Positions 59,775 to 64,000 of a DNA stretch of 64,000 nucleotides are shown in pieces. The notes beneath the pieces were generated by a model. That model did not search any database. It saw nothing but the letters and a program-made list of their open reading frames with translations, and was not told where the DNA came from. Within the stretch, counting starts at the first letter, position 1; every line of letters starts with the position of its first letter. This DNA comes from Triglochin maritima. Lineage: Eukaryota; Streptophyta; Magnoliopsida; Alismatales; Juncaginaceae. The position numbers were made by a program, and so were the translations under genes. Location: contig CAVMKL010000054.1 of the NCBI GenBank assembly GCA_963682175.1, positions 1 to 64,000 of the forward strand, read 5' to 3'.

Positions 59775-60149
59775 GTTAGTAGTGTCTCTCCGAATGCAGT
59801 CATTCTATCACGTCGCGCACCTTGCGACCATTCTCGCGCCACGGTCGTCCGATCAGGGAGTTCCAGCTCACGTTTGAATTCTCGCGAAATCGCAACACGA
59901 AGATGCAACTTGGGCTTAAGATGAATGCAATATTTTTTTATTATTTACCATTGTATAGATATTGGTTTAATAGAGTAGGTGAATGCTTGCGAAATCCACC
60001 TCGCACTCGCGTTGCGCTTGAGCTCATCGAGGGTTGTTGGCCCCTGCACCGTGTCGTGTCGCTGCAAAAATGGTGGCAACACGAGGGCAGACGTCGTAGT
60101 AGTAAAAAAGACGCGCGCGCCCTTAGTCCTCGTGCCTCTCGCGACAAAA

Positions 60150-60268
60150 GGAGTGCAACACGAGGACTTCCCAGGAGGTCACCCATCCTAGTACTACTCT
60201 CGCCCAAGCACGCTTAACTACGGAGTTCTGATGGGATCCGGTGCTTTAGTGCTGGTATGATCGCACCC
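60150..60268 (-). rRNA. 5S rRNA: 5S rRNA gene, copy 122
   Basis: Gene as copy 1. Spacer A allele (60091), the last in the window. Confidence 0.98.
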
Positions 60269-60643
60269 GTTAGTAGTGTCTCTCCGAATGCAGTCATTCT
60301 ATCACGTCGCGCACCTTGCGACCATTCTCGCGCCACGGTCGTCCGATCAGGGAGTTCCAGCTCACGTTTGAATTCTCGCGAAATCGCAACACGAAGATGC
60401 AACTTGGGCTTAAGATGAATGCAATATTTTTTTATTATTTACCATTGTATAGATATTGGTTTAATAGAGTAGGTGAATGCTTGCGAAATCCACCTCGCAC
60501 TCGCGTTGCGCTTGAGCTCATCGAGGGTTGTTGGCCCCTGCACCGTGTCGTGTCGCTGCAAAAATGGTGGCAACACGAGGGCAGTCGTCGTAGTAGTAAA
60601 AAAGACGCGCGCGCCCTTAGTCCTCGTGCCTCTCGCGACAAAA

Positions 60644-60762
60644 GGAGTGCAACACGAGGACTTCCCAGGAGGTCACCCATCCTAGTACTACTCTCGCCCA
60701 AGCACGCTTAACTACGGAGTTCTGATGGGATCCGGTGCTTTAGTGCTGGTATGATGGCACCC
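60644..60762 (-). rRNA. 5S rRNA: 5S rRNA gene, copy 123
   Basis: G7C (60756); spacer T allele. Confidence 0.98.
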
Positions 60763-61137
60763 GTTAGTAGTGTCTCTCCGAATGCAGTCATTCTATCACG
60801 TCGCGCACCTTGCGACCATTCTCGCGCCACGGTCGTCCGATCAGGGAGTTCCAGCTCACGTTTGAATTCTCGCGAAATCGCAACACGAAGATGCAACTTG
60901 GGCTTAAGATGAATGCAATATTTTTTTATTATTTACCATTGTATAGATATTGGTTTAATAGAGTAGGTGAATGCTTGCGAAATCCACCTCGCACTCGCGT
61001 TGCGCTTGAGCTCATCGAGGGTTGTTGGCCCCTGCACCGTGTCGTGTCGCTGCAAAAATGGTGGCAACACGAGGGCAGTCGTCGTAGTAGTAAAAAAGAC
61101 GCGCGCGCCCTTAGTCCTCGTGCCTCTCGCGACAAAA

Positions 61138-61256
61138 GGAGTGCAACACGAGGACTTCCCAGGAGGTCACCCATCCTAGTACTACTCTCGCCCAAGCACG
61201 CTTAACTACGGAGTTCTGATGGGATCCGGTGCTTTAGTGCTGGTATGATCGCACCC
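61138..61256 (-). rRNA. 5S rRNA: 5S rRNA gene, copy 124
   Basis: Gene as copy 1; spacer T allele. Confidence 0.98.
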
Positions 61257-61631
61257 GTTAGTAGTGTCTCTCCGAATGCAGTCATTCTATCACGTCGCGC
61301 ACCTTGCGACCATTCTCGCGCCACGGTCGTCCGATCAGGGAGTTCCAGCTCACGTTTGAATTCTCGCGAAATCGCAACACGAAGATGCAACTTGGGCTTA
61401 AGATGAATGCAATATTTTTTTATTATTTACCATTGTATAGATATTGGTTTAATAGAGTAGGTGAATGCTTGCGAAATCCACCTCGCACTCGCGTTGCGCT
61501 TGAGCTCATCGAGGGTTGTTGGCCCCTGCACCGTGTCGTGTCGCTGCAAAAATGGTGGCAACACGAGGGCAGTCGTCGTAGTAGTAAAAAAGACGCGCGC
61601 GCCCTTAGTCCTCGTGCCTCTCGCGACAAAA

Positions 61632-61750
61632 GGAGTGCAACACGAGGACTTCCCAGGAGGTCACCCATCCTAGTACTACTCTCGCCCAAGCACGCTTAAC
61701 TACGGAGTTCTGATGGGATCCGGTGCTTTAGTGCTGGTATGATGGCACCC
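61632..61750 (-). rRNA. 5S rRNA: 5S rRNA gene, copy 125
   Basis: G7C (61744), the last in the window. Confidence 0.98.
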
Positions 61751-62125
61751 GTTAGTAGTGTCTCTCCGAATGCAGTCATTCTATCACGTCGCGCACCTTG
61801 CGACCATTCTCGCGCCACGGTCGTCCGATCAGGGAGTTCCAGCTCACGTTTGAATTCTCGCGAAATCGCAACACGAAGATGCAACTTGGGCTTAAGATGA
61901 ATGCAATATTTTTTTATTATTTACCATTGTATAGATATTGGTTTAATAGAGTAGGTGAATGCTTGCGAAATCCACCTCGCACTCGCGTTGCGCTTGAGCT
62001 CATCGAGGGTTGTTGGCCCCTGCACCGTGTCGTGTCGCTGCAAAAATGGTGGCAACACGAGGGCAGTCGTCGTAGTAGTAAAAAAGACGCGCGCGCCCTT
62101 AGTCCTCGTGCCTCTCGCGACAAAA

Positions 62126-62244
62126 GGAGTGCAACACGAGGACTTCCCAGGAGGTCACCCATCCTAGTACTACTCTCGCCCAAGCACGCTTAACTACGGA
62201 GTTCTGATGGGATCCGGTGCTTTAGTGCTGGTATGATCGCACCC
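62126..62244 (-). rRNA. 5S rRNA: 5S rRNA gene, copy 126
   Basis: Gene as copy 1; spacer T allele. Confidence 0.98.
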
Positions 62245-62619
62245 GTTAGTAGTGTCTCTCCGAATGCAGTCATTCTATCACGTCGCGCACCTTGCGACCA
62301 TTCTCGCGCCACGGTCGTCCGATCAGGGAGTTCCAGCTCACGTTTGAATTCTCGCGAAATCGCAACACGAAGATGCAACTTGGGCTTAAGATGAATGCAA
62401 TATTTTTTTATTATTTACCATTGTATAGATATTGGTTTAATAGAGTAGGTGAATGCTTACGAAATCCACCTCGCACTCGCGTTGCGCTTGAGCTCATCGA
62501 GGGTTGTTGGCCCCTGCACCGTGTCGTGTCGCTGCAAAAATGGTGGCAACACGAGGGCAGTCGTCGTAGTAGTAAAAAAGACGCGCGCGCCCTTAGTCCT
62601 CGTGCCTCTCGCGACAAAA

Positions 62620-62738
62620 GGAGTGCAACACGAGGACTTCCCAGGAGGTCACCCATCCTAGTACTACTCTCGCCCAAGCACGCTTAACTACGGAGTTCTG
62701 ATGGGATCCGGTGCTTTAGTGCTGGTATGATCGCACCC
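62620..62738 (-). rRNA. 5S rRNA: 5S rRNA gene, copy 127
   Basis: Gene as copy 1. Downstream spacer has a private plus-strand G-to-A at 62459. Confidence 0.98.
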
Positions 62739-63113
62739 GTTAGTAGTGTCTCTCCGAATGCAGTCATTCTATCACGTCGCGCACCTTGCGACCATTCTCG
62801 CGCCACGGTCGTCCGATCAGGGAGTTCCAGCTCACGTTTGAATTCTCGCGAAATCGCAACACGAAGATGCAACTTGGGCTTAAGATGAATGCAATATTTT
62901 TTTATTATTTACCATTGTATAGATATTGGTTTAATAGAGTAGGTGAATGCTTGCGAAATCCACCTCGCACTCGCGTTGCGCTTGAGCTCATCGAGGGTTG
63001 TTGGCCCCTGCACCGTGTCGTGTCGCTGCAAAAATGGTGGCAACACGAGGGCAGTCGTCGTAGTAGTAAAAAAGACGCGCGCGCCCTTAGTCCTCGTGCC
63101 TCTCGCGACAAAA

Positions 63114-63232
63114 GGAGTGCAACACGAGGACTTCCCAGGAGGTCACCCATCCTAGTACTACTCTCGCCCAAGCACGCTTAACTACGGAGTTCTGATGGGA
63201 TCCGGTGCTTTAGTGCTGGTATGATCGCACCC
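63114..63232 (-). rRNA. 5S rRNA: 5S rRNA gene, copy 128
   Basis: Gene as copy 1; spacer T allele. Confidence 0.98.
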
Positions 63233-63607
63233 GTTAGTAGTGTCTCTCCGAATGCAGTCATTCTATCACGTCGCGCACCTTGCGACCATTCTCGCGCCAC
63301 GGTCGTCCGATCAGGGAGTTCCAGCTCACGTTTGAATTCTCGCGAAATCGCAACACGAAGATGCAACTTGGGCTTAAGATGAATGCAATATTTTTTTATT
63401 ATTTACCATTGTATAGATATTGGTTTAATAGAGTAGGTGAATGCTTGCGAAATCCACCTCGCACTCGCGTTGCGCTTGAGCTCATCGAGGGTTGTTGGCC
63501 CCTGCACCGTGTCGTGTCGCTGCAAAAATGGTGGCAACACGAGGGCAGTCGTCGTAGTAGTAAAAAAGACGCGCGCGCCCTTAGTCCTCGTGCCTCTCGC
63601 GACAAAA

Positions 63608-63726
63608 GGAGTGCAACACGAGGACTTCCCAGGAGGTCACCCATCCTAGTACTACTCTCGCCCAAGCACGCTTAACTAAGGAGTTCTGATGGGATCCGGT
63701 GCTTTAGTGCTGGTATGATCGCACCC
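63608..63726 (-). rRNA. 5S rRNA: 5S rRNA gene, copy 129
   Basis: Private G48T (63679), just before box A and next to the unusual T49. The window ends 274 bp upstream of it, inside the next spacer. Confidence 0.97.
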
Positions 63727-64000
63727 GTTAGTAGTGTCTCTCCGAATGCAGTCATTCTATCACGTCGCGCACCTTGCGACCATTCTCGCGCCACGGTCGT
63801 CCGATCAGGGAGTTCCAGCTCACGTTTGAATTCTCGCGAAATCGCAACACGAAGATGCAACTTGGGCTTAAGATGAATGCAATATTTTTTTATTATTTAC
63901 CATTGTATAGATATTGGTTTAATAGAGTAGGTGAATGCTTGCGAAATCCACCTCGCACTCGCGTTGCGCTTGAGCTCATCGAGGGTTGTTGGCCCCTGCA

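Larger units (their letters stand above)
1..64000 (-). repeat. 5S rDNA tandem array, 494-bp unit, 129 genes, open at both ends
   Basis: The window is filled by head-to-tail copies of one unit, all in the same orientation with transcription toward lower coordinates. Gene starts step by 494 bp except at five intervals: 493 (1-bp spacer deletion at 13651), 821 (a normal unit plus a 327-bp gene-less unit, 29695 to 30516), 489 twice (spacers between genes 95/96 and 98/99) and 498 (between 103/104). No other DNA interrupts the array. In plants such arrays lie in the nuclear genome and are transcribed by RNA polymerase III in the nucleoplasm. Every unit has one BamHI site inside the gene and one EcoRI site in the spacer, except where the gene is deleted. 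Left end: 55 bp of spacer downstream of gene 1. Right end: 274 bp of spacer upstream of gene 129. Confidence 0.99.

Noticed and set aside
1..64000. CRISPR array or satellite of unknown type
   Set aside because: Regular repeats suggested both, but the unit is 494 bp, with no variable spacers, and contains a full plant 5S rRNA gene.
1..64000. A grass or another named species as the source
   Set aside because: CTAAAGCACC leans toward monocots, but G3, C116 and T49 do not match the common grass sequence, and I cannot identify the spacer from memory.

Overview
The whole window is one uninterrupted tandem array of 5S ribosomal RNA genes from the nuclear genome of a plant, almost certainly a flowering plant. 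All genes lie on the minus strand. I count 129 complete 119-nt 5S genes; the array runs off both ends. The gene was recognised from its sequence: it starts GGGTGCGATCATACCAGCAC, carries the land-plant internal promoter blocks (box A, intermediate element, box C) and ends GTTGCACTCC followed by a T-run. The CTAAAGCACC stretch at RNA positions 20-29 resembles monocot 5S more than eudicot 5S (which usually reads CTAATGCACC), but one base is weak taxonomic evidence, so I name no species.

Layout: the standard repeat unit is 494 bp, a 119-bp gene plus a 375-bp spacer. In the direction of transcription (decreasing coordinate) each unit holds the gene, a TTTT terminator, a second T6 run about 37 nt further on, a GC-rich spacer part with a T5 run, an AT-rich block, and a CG-rich upstream flank leading to the next gene. 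Six places depart from 494 bp: a 1-bp deletion (13651), a 167-bp deletion that removes a whole 5S gene (junction 30164-30167), two identical 5-bp deletions (near 47213 and 48690), a 4-bp tandem duplication (51081-51088), and otherwise none. The arithmetic closes: 128 standard units, plus 327 bp for the gene-less unit, minus 7 bp net from small indels, equals the 63552 bp between the first and last gene.

The copies are nearly identical but marked by a small set of shared variants: G7C in the RNA (31 of 129 genes, concentrated to the right of 31 kb), a T/A spacer polymorphism (28 spacers with A), and rarer variants (C28T, C95T, T9G, C47T, G48T and spacer changes). Their spacing exposes recent block duplications, especially three-unit blocks at 41.4-45.8 kb and 46.3-49.3 kb. 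Most rare changes are C-to-T on one strand or the other, often at CG or CHG sites, as expected for a cytosine-methylated plant array.

There are no credible protein genes, tRNAs, transposons or CRISPR arrays. The recurring open frames of 62-240 codons are by-products of the repeat. The features most worth a second look are the gene-less unit, the 10-bp inverted repeat straddling the 5S terminator, the partial copies of the 5S 3' end in the spacer, the helix-I variants, and the three-unit higher-order structure.
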